From positions 77,268 to 141,267 of the forward strand of contig JAXEDY010000019.1 in NCBI GenBank assembly GCA_034104345.1: a stretch of 64,000 nucleotides of DNA. Direction: 5' to 3'. The notes under the pieces were generated by a model. It was not told the origin of the DNA. It did not search any database and saw nothing but the letters and a program-made list of their open reading frames with translations. The stretch is from HGM11416 sp034104345. Its GTDB lineage: Bacteria; Bacillota; Clostridia; Christensenellales; Borkfalkiaceae. The position numbers and the translations under genes are program-made. Below are positions 8,410-17,299 of this stretch, in pieces; within the stretch, counting starts at the first letter, position 1, and every line of letters begins with the position of its first letter.

Positions 8410-8465
8410 AATTTGCACATTTTTTCGATAAGTGTGCTTTTCGATTTTATTTGTCGGATTTGTTG

Positions 8466-8580
8466 CTTAATCTATGATGTAACTTTGGGGCTATTCCCCT
8501 ATCAGGGGAAAGGTCGGCGCTGCCGATAAAAGTGCGCCGCCGAAGAAGCGAACCCCGCTGAGTTCAAGTACCCGATTTTA
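8466..8580 (-). ncRNA. Candidate structured RNA, identity unknown
   Basis: The segment folds on paper into an outer GGGG/CCCC stem closing two hairpins: CCCCTATCAGGGG, and GGCGC pairing with GCGCC around a 14-base loop. The region is bounded by terminators on both sides (8377-8409 and 8593-8616), the second belonging to the tRNA operon. That places it as its own leftward transcript of about 180 bases ending at 8377. The plus strand also folds, contains GCCGAAGAAGCGAA and has no gene downstream. It matches none of the common RNAs I checked mentally (tmRNA, SRP, 6S, RNase P, lysine or glycine riboswitch) well enough to name. Confidence 0.4.
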
Positions 8581-8592
8581 GAAAAAAGCAAA

Positions 8593-8616
8593 CAAAAAAG
8601 CACAATTACTTGTGCT
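8593..8616 (-). terminator. Intrinsic terminator of the tRNA cluster
   Basis: On the minus strand AGCACAA-GTAA-TTGTGCT is followed by TTTTTTGTTTG. It lies just after the last tRNA-Lys gene. Confidence 0.85.
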
Positions 8617-8630
8617 TAAAGTTTAATCAG

Positions 8631-8706
8631 TGGTGCGCCTTCGGGGACTCGAACCCCGGACCCACTGATTAAGAGTCAGTTGCTCTACCAACTGAGCTAA
8701 AGGCGC
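8631..8706 (-). tRNA. tRNA-Lys (anticodon CUU)
   Basis: Cloverleaf with acceptor GCGCCTT/AAGGCGC, discriminator A and encoded CCA. Anticodon stem-loop ACTGA-CTCTTAA-TCAGT gives CUU. Last gene of the six-tRNA leftward operon. Confidence 0.95.
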
Positions 8707-8709
8707 GTT

Positions 8710-8785
8710 TGGTGATCCATCGGAGACTCGAACTCCGGACACCATGATTAAAAGTCATGTGCTCTACCGCCTGAGCTAATGGACC
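8710..8785 (-). tRNA. tRNA-Lys (anticodon UUU)
   Basis: Acceptor GGTCCAT/ATGGATC with a G-U pair, discriminator A, encoded CCA. Anticodon loop CTTTTAA gives UUU. It lies three bases from the CUU isoacceptor. Confidence 0.95.
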
Positions 8786-8832
8786 ATATTTTTGCGTTTG
8801 CAACGGTAGCTTTCGCTGAATAAGAGTAAGTT

Positions 8833-8908
8833 TGGCTGGGGTGGCAGGATTTGAACCTACGAAATGCCGGAATCAAAATCCGGTGCCTTACCGCTTGGCT
8901 ACACCCCA
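8833..8908 (-). tRNA. tRNA-Gln (anticodon UUG)
   Basis: Acceptor TGGGGTG/CACCCCA, discriminator G, encoded CCA. Anticodon stem CCGGA/TCCGG with loop TTTTGAT gives UUG. Confidence 0.95.
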
Positions 8909-8917
8909 AAAACTTAA

Positions 8918-8994
8918 TGGGGCGAGAGAAGGGTTTTGAACCCTCGACCTCCAGGACCACAATCTGGCGCTCCACCAATTGAGCTACTCTCGCC
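8918..8994 (-). tRNA. tRNA-His (anticodon GUG)
   Basis: Anticodon loop TTGTGGT gives GUG. The extra G-1 is encoded and faces C73 (5' G then GCGAGAG; 3' CTCTCGC, C, CCA), as bacterial tRNA-His requires. The anticodon stem has one A-C mismatch at its base. Confidence 0.93.
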
Positions 8995-8999
8995 ATAAA

Positions 9000-9076
9000 T
9001 GGCGCGCCTGGAGGGAGTCGAACCCCCGACACACGGCTTAGAAGGCCGTTGCTCTATCCAACTGAGCTACAGGCGC
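9000..9076 (-). tRNA. tRNA-Arg (anticodon UCU)
   Basis: Acceptor GCGCCTG/CAGGCGC, discriminator G, encoded CCA. Anticodon loop CTTCTAA gives UCU. Confidence 0.95.
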
Positions 9077-9110
9077 ATGCGCTTGCGTGTGACATCTCCG
9101 GCGAACATAT

Positions 9111-9184
9111 TGGAGCGGGTGATGGGAATCGGACCCACGCAACCAGCTTGGAAGGCTGGTGTTCTACCATTGAACTACACCCGC
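9111..9184 (-). tRNA. tRNA-Gly (anticodon UCC)
   Basis: Acceptor GCGGGTG/CACCCGC, discriminator T, encoded CCA. Anticodon loop CTTCCAA gives UCC. First gene of the operon. Confidence 0.95.
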
Positions 9185-9204
9185 GCTTCACACAATGCTC
9201 ATCG

Positions 9205-9233
9205 ATTATAACAAAACGCGCGAATAATGTCAA
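9205..9233 (-). promoter_or_regulatory. Consensus promoter of the six-tRNA operon
   Basis: Minus strand TTGACA (9228-9233), exactly 17 bases, TATAAT (9205-9210), about 20 bases before tRNA-Gly. Confidence 0.9.
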
Positions 9234-9349
9234 ACGATTTTTAATGGCTTTTGCAATTTTTTTTTAAATCGGCAATTTTTATTTTTCCGCGTGTTTTTTA
9301 AGGCGATTATTTTATAAAAATACGCCGCCTATTACCTTAAAAGGGCTTT

Positions 9350-10363
9350 TTATTTATCTTTTTTATTTTGTAAAGACTCGGCATGATCGGCAGGCGAAAC
9401 GAAATCGGCAGATTTACCCGCAACTTCGTCGTAATATTTTAAAAGCACGCCGCGATACGACTTTTTCCAAGGTTTGTTTCTTCCCAGATAATGCAGAATA
9501 ACCGCGTTTTCGTCGATCCACTTTTCGTCGATTTTTTGCCCATCGGGCAAATATAAATTTTCGATGCGGATACGGCGATCGGAAAGATTAAAGCGCTTTG
9601 TGTCGGCAAGTTTAATTTTATCGCCGAAAAATTTGCAGATTATATCCTGATCGAAAAATATCATTTTATGCTTGTTTTTAAGCGTAAATTCTTTAATTTC
9701 TTCGATATTAAGCGCGTTTTTAAGCGCCTTTACGTTCATAACCACAACGCCGGTGTTAAGATAAACGTAATCTTTTTCAACGCCCAAACGCACGGTGTTA
9801 AAGCGGCGCAAAAAGTTGCGAACCTGCGTGCAACCGATGTAAAAATTACCGCAAAAATCCTGCATATAGATAAGATCGATGTCGCCGCGCACGATAATGT
9901 CGCAATCGAGATATAAAATGCGTTCGATGTCGTCGGTTATAAGTAGCGGCGCAAAAATCCGGTAATAAATAGCAACGGGATAGCGTTTTACGGTGGGAAA
10001 TCCGTCGAACTCGCCGTCGTTCATTTCTATTATTTTAAAGCGGGCGCGGTTGCCGAACTCGGTTTTTAGCGGAGCAAGCAGATCTTCGGAAAGGTCGGCG
10101 CTCATTATATAAACGTTAAAAAACTTATCGCCGTTACTTTTTATAAGCGAACGCAAAGTAACCGTTAAATGCGACAAATAGCCTTTATCGACCGTAAACA
10201 AAACGTTGCGGACCTTATCGGCAAGGTTATCGCTATCATTATACGAAGCAATAGCGTTATCTGCAATATTACTTCCGCCCTTTTCAGAAGTTTTTTCGCC
10301 CGCCGCGGGTTCGGCGTTTATTTCGTTTATATTTTTTTCGTTTTTCATAACCCAAGCACCCAT
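9350..10363 (-). CDS. Glycosyltransferase family 8 protein
   Basis: Retaining GT-A glycosyltransferase of the LgtC/GspA type that uses a UDP-sugar; acceptor unknown. A roughly 50-residue hydrophilic N-terminal leader is followed by NVLFTVDKGYL, and then YLDCDIIVRGDI with the metal-binding D-X-D at 153-155. LNTGVVVMN, FFDQDIIC and HYLGRNKPWKKS complete the family pattern. The true start may be the second Met (10348); neither has a strong ribosome binding site. Its own promoter lies at 10394-10422. It appears to be a single-gene unit. Confidence 0.88.
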   Translation of the reverse strand: MGAWVMKNEKNINEINAEPAAGEKTSEKGGSNIADNAIASYNDSDNLADKVRNVLFTVDKGYLSHLTVTLRSLIKSNGDKFFNVYIMSADLSEDLLAPLKTEFGNRARFKIIEMNDGEFDGFPTVKRYPVAIYYRIFAPLLITDDIERILYLDCDIIVRGDIDLIYMQDFCGNFYIGCTQVRNFLRRFNTVRLGVEKDYVYLNTGVVVMNVKALKNALNIEEIKEFTLKNKHKMIFFDQDIICKFFGDKIKLADTKRFNLSDRRIRIENLYLPDGQKIDEKWIDENAVILHYLGRNKPWKKSYRGVLLKYYDEVAGKSADFVSPADHAESLQNKKDK

Positions 10364-10393
10364 TATTCAATAGTGAAGATAAAACGTAAAAAG

Positions 10394-10422
10394 ATTATAG
10401 CATCTTTTAAAAATAATATCAA
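10394..10422 (-). promoter_or_regulatory. Promoter of the GT8 gene
   Basis: Minus strand TTGATA (10417-10422), 17-base spacer, TATAAT (10394-10399). Confidence 0.8.
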
Positions 10423-10440
10423 CGATTTTTATTATTTTTA

Positions 10441-10490
10441 AAAACAAAAAAACGAGCGCACAAACCGAAAAAAGTCGATTTTTGCGCTCT
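10441..10490 (-). terminator. Intrinsic terminator of rubrerythrin
   Basis: On the minus strand GAGCGCA pairs with TGCGCTC across an A/T-rich interior and is followed by GTTTTTTTGTTTT. Confidence 0.75.
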
Positions 10491-10550
10491 TTAAAAGGAG
10501 AAGGATGAAAAAATTTATTATTATTCGTAAGCCTTAAACATAAACCTGCC

Positions 10551-11141
10551 CTATTCGCTTTTAACTTTAAGCATAAACTTGCCTTGCGGCGAAGCGCACA
10601 GCGGACAGGTTTTGGGGGCTTGCTCGTCGGTGGTTTCGTAACCGCATGCAAGGCATTTCCACTTGGTTTTTTTAGGTTTTTTATAAAGCGAACCGTCGCT
10701 TAACTGTTTATGCAGATCGGAAAAAAGTTTAAAGTGACAACTTTCGACCTGAATTATATTTTCGTAAAGTTTTGCTATATCTTCAAACCCTTCGGCGCGC
10801 GCGGTTTTTGCAAAAGCGGGATAAATCTTTTTGAATTCGTTTTTTTCGTCTTCTGCCGCAAATGCGAGATTTTCAACTAAATTCCACTTTTCTTTAAAGG
10901 GATAACCGCTTGAAATTTCTACGTTTTCGATGGTGTTTTTGCTTGCTTTCTGAATGTAGGTGTAAAACATACGCGCGTGGTTGAACTCGTTATAGGCAAC
11001 CGTAGCCACAAGTTCGGCAAGCGCTTCATAACCTTCGTTTCGCGCACCGTATTCTATGAATTTATAACGGACCTGCGCCTGACATTCGCCCGCATACGAA
11101 GCCGCCAAGTTTTTATAAGTTTTGCTTTTTATAAGTTCCAT
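10551..11141 (-). CDS. Rubrerythrin
   Basis: Non-haem di-iron peroxidase that removes hydrogen peroxide in anaerobes. Residues 1-145 are the ferritin-like four-helix domain with the iron-ligand motifs AGECQAQVRY, EFNHARMF and ESCHFKLF. The C-terminus is a rubredoxin-like domain with CLACGY and CPLCASP cysteine pairs. At 196 residues it is full length. GGAGG lies upstream of the ATG. It is followed by its own terminator, so it is likely monocistronic. Confidence 0.95.
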   Translation of the reverse strand: MELIKSKTYKNLAASYAGECQAQVRYKFIEYGARNEGYEALAELVATVAYNEFNHARMFYTYIQKASKNTIENVEISSGYPFKEKWNLVENLAFAAEDEKNEFKKIYPAFAKTARAEGFEDIAKLYENIIQVESCHFKLFSDLHKQLSDGSLYKKPKKTKWKCLACGYETTDEQAPKTCPLCASPQGKFMLKVKSE

Positions 11142-11299
11142 AAATAAAAAACCTCCGCGATAATTATTAACCCGCGAAGATTTTTTTATACTTTTTTATT
11201 CGATTTTTTTATTTTTATTTTTCGGCGCTCACTTTAAAAGCCCGCCCGTCTGAAGCCCGCCCGTTCGATACGCACGCCGTTTGGCGGGTATCAACCGGT

Positions 11300-14005
11300 T
11301 TAATCGTCGGCGCGCAAAGCTTTAACGGGATCTTTTTTGGCGGCGGCAAGCGCGGGAATAAAGCCCGATATAAGGTTAACCAAAATGCTTATGCCGACCA
11401 GCGCCAGCGCATGTAAAGGCGATAATACCGCAAGCCCGCTTACGCCCGTGTAAGAATAAAGCGCCGAATTAAGCGGAAATTGCAAAACGACCGCAAGAAG
11501 TATGCCTAAAATACCCGAAAACACGCCGAGAATTGCGTTTTCGGCGTTGAACACACTCATAACGTCGACGCGCCTTGCTCCCACTGCCCGCAGCACGCCT
11601 ATTTCTTTGGTTCGCTCGATTACCGAAACGTAAGTGATTACCGCCGTCATTATTGCCGCAACGAACAGAGAAATTGCGGTTAAAACAAGCAAAATGGTGG
11701 TTATTGTATTTATAAACGTCTGCAACACGTCGAAAACGGTGCCTACCAAATCCTGCGCGTAAATCTTTTCGTCGTCCTGTTTGCCGTCGTTGTAAGCGGC
11801 AAGATATTTTTTCAAAGCGGTTTTTCCGCCCGGCGAGTTGGTGTAAAAACTTACGGCAACGGGTTTTTCGCCGTAACCCACTGTTTTAAGCGACGAGTAA
11901 ACTTCTGATTCGGTCGCAAAATAGGCGTTTCCGGCGGTTATTGGCGCAAGCAGATTGCGATAAGGCAGTTTTTGAACCCCGCTCGGCTTTTCTATTTCTT
12001 CTTTCTGCGCCTTAACTATTTGCGAAGAAGCGGCGTTTTGCCTTGCAAATTCGGCAAGCGCTTTAGTATAACCTATCGGGTAAACGCTCATACAGCCCAT
12101 CGTCCGGTCGTCTTTAAGCCGCAAAATACACGAAATTTTAAGGTCTAACGTGTTATTTTTATTGCCGTAATAACATTCGGGAAGCGGAATTTTCATTTTG
12201 TTAAGTTCGGCGGTTACCGCTTTTGCCACCGTTTCTCCGAGATTGCTGCCGTTCGTGCTTAATCCGCCCGCAAGTTGTTTTTCGACCGAACGAGTTTGTT
12301 TTTTGAAATAATCGCCGTCGGCACTTGCAGTCTTTTTATAAAGCCCGTCGTTTAAAACAAGCGTGAACGTAGTGTATTTTTCGTCTTTCAAAAACTCGTC
12401 GTAAGTATAATAATTTTTTAAAAATTCGCCCGAAGCGCTTTTGTCGGCGGCGTTAAGGTCAACCAAAAACGCCACGAGCAACGCGTCGGATATACTTCCG
12501 TTTTTATCGAGAACAAGGCATAATTCATTCGCTTCGGTAGGATATTTGCCCGCCACAACGTCGTATTGCGACAAAACGAGTTCTTTATCGTCTAAAATCT
12601 GCTTAAAATATTGTCCCGCTTCGACTTTCGGGTATTCGAGCGTTATGCTGTCGCCTAAACTTTGCGGAATATCCGTCGTTTTTCTAAGTTCGGTAAGGTC
12701 GTAACTTGCATAGCGTTTATAAATATCGAGTTGCGTTCCGTAATCGAAAATCACGTCGCTTACGCCGCCCTTTACCGAGTCGGCGGTTTTTGCCGCCTTT
12801 GCGTATTCGATATATTCGGGCGTTATCTTGTTTTTAACGGTAGAGCCGATAAGTTTCGTTATAAGGTGGTTTATAAAAATCTTGTCTTTGCCGCCCGCGC
12901 CTTGATAATTTGCGCCGTCGGTTATTATCGAAACGTAAGATTCGTAATTCGCCGTTTCGGTTTCTTGCACCGTAACGGGATAAGCCGAAAGCGCGTCCGT
13001 TTGCACTCCGCCTAAAAACACGTTAAGCCCGTTGTTTAAGGCAAGCACCAACGCAAGCCCGATTATTCCTACCGACCCCGCGAACGCCGTAAGCGCCGTG
13101 CGCACTTTTTTGGTTAAAAGATTATTAAAACTTAACCCCATCGCCACGAAAAAGTTCATTTTCGTTTTGCCTTTGCGTTTTATGTTTACGGCAGATTTTT
13201 CGGCTTTGTTTTTTTGTTTTATTTTTGTGTTTTTAGCGCTTCGTTTTTTATCGAAAGTGCCGCTAACGGGCTTATAGACAGACTTTTGCAAATCTTCGTC
13301 GCTTTTATCATCGCCTTTATCGTCACCTTTATAAGGGTTCGAATCGGATACGACGACGCCGTCTTTAAGCCTAATAATGCGGGTTGAATAAGCGTTTGCA
13401 AGCCCGTCGTTATGTGTTACCGCTATAACCAGCCGCGTTTTAGAAATCTCTTTTAAAATATCCATAACCTGCGCGCCGTTTTTGCTGTCTAACGCGCCGG
13501 TCGGTTCGTCGGCGAGAATAATATCGGGATCGTTTACGATAGCGCGGGCAATCGCCACGCGTTGCGCTTCGCCGCCCGAAAGTTCGCTCGGCTTTTTATG
13601 AAGTTGGTCCGCAAGCCCCACCTTTTCGAGCGCGAGCATCGCCCTGCGTTTTTTGCTTTCGCCCGTTTCGCCCGACAAAGTAAGCGCAAGTTCTACGTTT
13701 TCGAGCGCGGTCTGGTGCGGAATAAGGTTGTAACTTTGAAAAACGAATCCCACGCGCTCGTTGCGATAAGCGTCCCAATCGGATTCGGTAAAGTCGGCAG
13801 CCGAAACGCCGCCTATATAAAATTCGCCGCTCGTATATTTATCAAGCCCGCCTATAACGTTTAAAAGCGTGGTTTTCCCGCAGCCCGACTGACCTAAAAC
13901 CGAAACGAATTCGCATTTTCTCAGTTTTATCGAAACGCCTTTAAGCGCGGTTACGCTCAACTTTTTCGTTTTATATTCTTTTGTTACGTTTTTAAGTTCG
14001 AGCAT
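11300..14005 (-). CDS. ABC exporter, fused ATPase and FtsX/MacB-type permease
   Basis: 901 residues. Residues 1-230 are a LolD/MacB-type ATPase: Walker A GQSGCGKTT (39-47), signature LSGGE (142-146), Walker B IILADEPTG, H-loop His198. After a charged linker comes an FtsX-type permease with one membrane helix near 300, a large extracytoplasmic domain and three helices near the C-terminus. The linker contains a palindromic-element copy (KSVYKPVSGTF). AGGAG six bases before this ATG fixes the start, seven codons after the ORF's first Met. The start overlaps the end of aroK by about 14 bases, so it is cotranscribed with the shikimate genes. Substrate unknown; lipoprotein or antimicrobial-peptide handling is typical. 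Confidence 0.92.
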   Translation of the reverse strand: MLELKNVTKEYKTKKLSVTALKGVSIKLRKCEFVSVLGQSGCGKTTLLNVIGGLDKYTSGEFYIGGVSAADFTESDWDAYRNERVGFVFQSYNLIPHQTALENVELALTLSGETGESKKRRAMLALEKVGLADQLHKKPSELSGGEAQRVAIARAIVNDPDIILADEPTGALDSKNGAQVMDILKEISKTRLVIAVTHNDGLANAYSTRIIRLKDGVVVSDSNPYKGDDKGDDKSDEDLQKSVYKPVSGTFDKKRSAKNTKIKQKNKAEKSAVNIKRKGKTKMNFFVAMGLSFNNLLTKKVRTALTAFAGSVGIIGLALVLALNNGLNVFLGGVQTDALSAYPVTVQETETANYESYVSIITDGANYQGAGGKDKIFINHLITKLIGSTVKNKITPEYIEYAKAAKTADSVKGGVSDVIFDYGTQLDIYKRYASYDLTELRKTTDIPQSLGDSITLEYPKVEAGQYFKQILDDKELVLSQYDVVAGKYPTEANELCLVLDKNGSISDALLVAFLVDLNAADKSASGEFLKNYYTYDEFLKDEKYTTFTLVLNDGLYKKTASADGDYFKKQTRSVEKQLAGGLSTNGSNLGETVAKAVTAELNKMKIPLPECYYGNKNNTLDLKISCILRLKDDRTMGCMSVYPIGYTKALAEFARQNAASSQIVKAQKEEIEKPSGVQKLPYRNLLAPITAGNAYFATESEVYSSLKTVGYGEKPVAVSFYTNSPGGKTALKKYLAAYNDGKQDDEKIYAQDLVGTVFDVLQTFINTITTILLVLTAISLFVAAIMTAVITYVSVIERTKEIGVLRAVGARRVDVMSVFNAENAILGVFSGILGILLAVVLQFPLNSALYSYTGVSGLAVLSPLHALALVGISILVNLISGFIPALAAAKKDPVKALRADD
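13253..13288 (-). repeat. Palindromic element copy 6, inside the ABC gene
   Basis: Minus strand AAAAGTCTGTCTATAAGCCC then GTTAGCGGCACTTT, translated K-SVYKPVSGTF-D, in the same frame as the degV copy. It lies in the flexible linker between ATPase and permease. Confidence 0.9.
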
Positions 14006-14585
14006 ATTTTCTCCTGTCGTCGTCAACTTTTTTTTCGAGCGCGTGCACGAGTTCGATGTAAAGCGCGCCGAGTTGCACGCTTAATTCTTCTTCGAAAATT
14101 CCGCGGCTTTTTAAAACCTCGTCTTCGCAAATTATAATGTCGGCATAGTTCTCGTAAAGTTCGGCGCGCACCGAAAGCATATTTTCTATGTTTTCGCTTA
14201 AATTTCCGCCTGCGTTTTCGCCGTTTAAAAGGGGGCGCACGGCGGAGTTTTTATCGCAAAGCCGCTTATAAAGAGTTTCGGCGTTGCATTTTAAATAAAC
14301 CACGAGCCCGCTTTTTTTCAGGGCGCGCATAGCTGTTTCGTTTAAAACCGCGCCGCCGCCCGTCGATATGCAAAAATTGCTTTTTTCTGCCGCTTCTAAC
14401 AGTTCTTTTTCTTCGCAAGCCCGAAAAAAAGGTTCGTTTCCGCTTGAAAAAAGCCCGTTTATATCACCGAATTTTTTCTCGATTTCTTCGTCGGTATCCG
14501 TTAAAGACATGTCAAGAAGTTCGGCGCAATATTTTGCGAAAACGCTTTTTCCGCTGCCGCTCATCCCTATAAAAACCAGATTCAT
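13992..14585 (-). CDS. aroK: Shikimate kinase
   Basis: Phosphorylates shikimate with ATP, fifth step of the chorismate pathway. The P-loop is GMSGSGKS at 7-14. DTDEEIEKKFG provides the magnesium/shikimate Asp, FRACEEKEL the shikimate-binding Arg, and STGGGAV the Gly-rich loop. At 197 residues it is slightly longer than the usual 165-175 because of a C-terminal helix. Part of the leftward aroC-aroAE-aroQ-aroK run. Confidence 0.94.
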   Translation of the reverse strand: MNLVFIGMSGSGKSVFAKYCAELLDMSLTDTDEEIEKKFGDINGLFSSGNEPFFRACEEKELLEAAEKSNFCISTGGGAVLNETAMRALKKSGLVVYLKCNAETLYKRLCDKNSAVRPLLNGENAGGNLSENIENMLSVRAELYENYADIIICEDEVLKSRGIFEEELSVQLGALYIELVHALEKKVDDDRRKYART

Positions 14586-14696
14586 TTTTTCCGCCTTTCG
14601 ACTGCCGTCAGCCGCTATCTGTCGTTTTTGTTTTTCGCCTTTTGCTCTTTTTTTTGCGAAATTCGATTGGCCGATAAATTATCGCCGATAAGTTTG

Positions 14697-15125
14697 CTAA
14701 ATTAAAAAACTTTGAATCGCCAATATATACCCTTTTTCGCCGAACCCTATAACCGAGCCCGCGCACACGGGCGCGATAACGCTTTTTTGGCGGAATTCTT
14801 CGCGCGCGAAAACGTTGGATATATGAACTTCCACGACCTTTAAGTCGCCGCGCGAAGAAATTGCGTCGCGCAGAGCAATGCTGTAATGCGTGTATGCCCC
14901 CGCGTTTAAAACCACGCCGCAAGCGTTGGTTTTTTGAATATATTCGCAAAGTTCGCCTTCGATATTACTTTGAAAAAACTCGGCTTCAACACCTTGTTTA
15001 TCGCAGAAATCTTTTATTTTTGCGTTTATCTGCTCTAAAGTCTTTTCGCCGTAAACGCTTTTTTCGCGCGTGCCGAGCATATTTAAGTTAACGCCGTTTA
15101 CCACGGCGATTTTTAATTTTTCCAT
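14697..15125 (-). CDS. aroQ: Type II 3-dehydroquinate dehydratase
   Basis: Dehydrates 3-dehydroquinate to 3-dehydroshikimate. At 142 residues it is the usual size. VVNGVNLNMLGTREKSVYG carries the catalytic Arg/Tyr lid, LNAGAYTHYS the binding Asn and the Thr-His pair, and VEVHISNVFAREEFR the active-site His/Ser. It lies 2 bases downstream of the aroA-aroE fusion, so translational coupling is likely. A gap of about 110 bp follows before aroK. Confidence 0.95.
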   Translation of the reverse strand: MEKLKIAVVNGVNLNMLGTREKSVYGEKTLEQINAKIKDFCDKQGVEAEFFQSNIEGELCEYIQKTNACGVVLNAGAYTHYSIALRDAISSRGDLKVVEVHISNVFAREEFRQKSVIAPVCAGSVIGFGEKGYILAIQSFLI

Positions 15126-15127
15126 TT

Positions 15128-17254
15128 TTACTCCCTAACAGGTGTGTTAAATAAGCGCGCGTATTTTCGTTTAAAAAGGTCGAAAAGCCGCTTTGATTCT
15201 GCTAAATCAGGCGTTTTTTTGCAAATTACGCAATCGAACAGATAGCCCTGATAAAACAGCATGCTTTCGCCGTCAAAAATTTCGGCGCCGCAATTTTTCG
15301 CTTTTTCTAAAAATTCCGAAGGTTTTTTATAGTTAATGTCTACAGCAACGACTGCGTCTTTAAAAATATCGTCAAATATACCTTGCGGATTTCCGTAAGG
15401 CGTGGCGTTTATTACAACACCGAATTTTATGTTTTTGCTTTTTACGCTTTTATCGCTTTCATCATAGCTTTCTCTTGCCGCATAAGGCAAAACGTTAAGC
15501 CCCTGTTTTAAACATTCGGCAGAAAATAATTTCGCTTTTTCGGCGGTTCTGTTAAAAACGTAAACGTTTGCGCCTGCTTTTGCAAGCGCCACGCAAATAC
15601 TTTTACCCGCGCCGCCCGCGCCTATTATAAGCGCGTTTTGATTTTTCGGGTTAAAGCCGCCGTTTAAAAGCGCGTAAACCAGCCCGTCGCCATCGGTCGA
15701 ATAAGCGGCATCGCCGAGCATAAAGTTGGCGTTTTTTATAAGTTCAACGTTTTTTTGCTTGTTTTTCGCGTTTAAAAACAGTTCGCCTTTAAACGGATAA
15801 GTGGCGTTAATCAACCTATAGGCGGGTTTTTTAAGTTGATTTTTAAATTCTTCGCCCCCGCACGAAATCTGCTCGTAGCAAAAATTTTCAAATCCGAACG
15901 CGCCTAAAACAAATTTATGTATCGCGCCCGAAAACGATTTTTCCACGTTTTCGCCGAACAGCGCGCACCTAAAATTATTTAAGTTTTTAAAAAATTTCGG
16001 GAACGAAACGGCTACGCATTCTTCGCCGTAAAGAGTTCCGCCAAGCCCCGCGCTCATCAGAACGAACGCCGTCATAATCATGCGGTGGTCGTCGGACGAA
16101 TATTCGAAATATTTAGGGGTAAATTTCGGCAAAACCGTCAGATCGTCGCCGTTTACGGTCGCATTGCCGCCCGCCTTGTTTATAAGGTCGCAAACGCCGT
16201 TTAAGCGGTCGCTTTCTTTAACTTTAAGTTCGCCCGCGCCTTTTATAACGCAGCCGCCGCTTAACGCCGCTATCGCCGCTATCAACGGCAATTCGTCTAT
16301 AAGAGCGGGCAGTTCGTTATGCTCTATTTCGAAATAATTTATTTTACTTTTTCGTGCGATAATATCGTAGGTTTTTAAGCCGCCGATTAAGCGTTCGTTT
16401 TCGCAAAATAATTGCGCGCCCGCTTTTTGTAAAATTTTATAAAAACCCGCGCGGGTGTCGATTAACGGCACTTTCGGCACGGTAACTTCGCCGCACAAAA
16501 GTCCCAAAGCAACGTAAAACGCAGCCGACGACGGATCGGACGGAACGGTAATTTCGCAGGCGTTAAGCTCGTGCGCGTTTAACCGATTTTCTCCATTTTC
16601 TCCCGCGCAATCCCCGTTTAAAATAATCGTTTTGCCGTCTATTTCTATCCCCGCCCCGAAAAGTTTTAAAAGGTCTTCGGTGTGCGGGCGGGTTTTGTTG
16701 TTTTCGGTTATAACCGTGGCTTTTCCCGAAGTTACGCCTGAAAATAAAATGCCGCTTTTTACCTGCGCGCTGTCGATCGGCATTTCGTAAGAAAAATCGG
16801 ATAACGCAGCGGGGTGAATTTTTACGGGCAGACACCCGTTTTCGCTTTCGATTTTCGCGCCGCGACTTATAAGCGGAAGTATTATTCTGTTCATCGGGCG
16901 GAGGCTTAAACTTTTATCGCCGATAACCGTTGCCGTAACGTTAAGCCCCGCAAGCGCGCCGATTAAAAGCCGAGCGGTTGTTCCGCTGTTTTTACAATCG
17001 TAAACGCCGCCGTCTTTTATTTTTCGAGCGCCCGTTATAACAAGACGATTGTTTTTTTCATCGTTTAAAACCGTTGCCCCCATCGTTTTAACGCAAGAAA
17101 CAGTCGCTAACGTATCGGCGCAAATAAGCGGATTTTTTACAACCGTTTCGCCGCTTGCAAGCGCGCCTAAAATAATTGCGCGAATGGTTACCGATTTGTC
17201 GCCGTCTACGCTTAAATTCGCATAATAATTGCGTAATTTTTCAACTTTCAACAT
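15128..17254 (-). CDS. aroA-aroE: Fused EPSP synthase - shikimate dehydrogenase
   Basis: Bifunctional shikimate-pathway protein, 708 residues from the chosen ATG. Residues 1-425 are EPSP synthase: GDKSVTIRA with the PEP-site Lys20, NSGTTARLL, SLSLRPM, DPSSAAFYV, KESDRLNGV and DHRMIMTAF. From about 428 a complete shikimate dehydrogenase follows: ALFGENVEKSFSGAIHK (substrate Ser-X-Ser), NATYPFK with catalytic Lys, STDGDGL (Asp kept, Asn replaced by Ser), NADP fold GAGGAGK with NRT, and NATPYGNP. No stop or frameshift separates the halves. Catalytic residues look intact in both, so both steps flanking AroK are probably made by one chain. The ORF can start 12 codons earlier; neither start has a strong ribosome binding site. 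Confidence 0.92.
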   Translation of the reverse strand: MLKVEKLRNYYANLSVDGDKSVTIRAIILGALASGETVVKNPLICADTLATVSCVKTMGATVLNDEKNNRLVITGARKIKDGGVYDCKNSGTTARLLIGALAGLNVTATVIGDKSLSLRPMNRIILPLISRGAKIESENGCLPVKIHPAALSDFSYEMPIDSAQVKSGILFSGVTSGKATVITENNKTRPHTEDLLKLFGAGIEIDGKTIILNGDCAGENGENRLNAHELNACEITVPSDPSSAAFYVALGLLCGEVTVPKVPLIDTRAGFYKILQKAGAQLFCENERLIGGLKTYDIIARKSKINYFEIEHNELPALIDELPLIAAIAALSGGCVIKGAGELKVKESDRLNGVCDLINKAGGNATVNGDDLTVLPKFTPKYFEYSSDDHRMIMTAFVLMSAGLGGTLYGEECVAVSFPKFFKNLNNFRCALFGENVEKSFSGAIHKFVLGAFGFENFCYEQISCGGEEFKNQLKKPAYRLINATYPFKGELFLNAKNKQKNVELIKNANFMLGDAAYSTDGDGLVYALLNGGFNPKNQNALIIGAGGAGKSICVALAKAGANVYVFNRTAEKAKLFSAECLKQGLNVLPYAARESYDESDKSVKSKNIKFGVVINATPYGNPQGIFDDIFKDAVVAVDINYKKPSEFLEKAKNCGAEIFDGESMLFYQGYLFDCVICKKTPDLAESKRLFDLFKRKYARLFNTPVRE

Positions 17255-17299
17255 ATTTGTTCCGCTTTTTTTAACTTTAAAGCCGCACAAAAATAAAAA

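Noticed and set aside
8748..9267. Short ORFs across the tRNA cluster on both strands.
   Set aside because: They are translations of tRNA genes, which are assigned with confidence.
11237..11263. AAGCCCGCCCGT repeated twice after the ABC gene.
   Set aside because: Only two short copies; no structure or recurrence elsewhere in the window.
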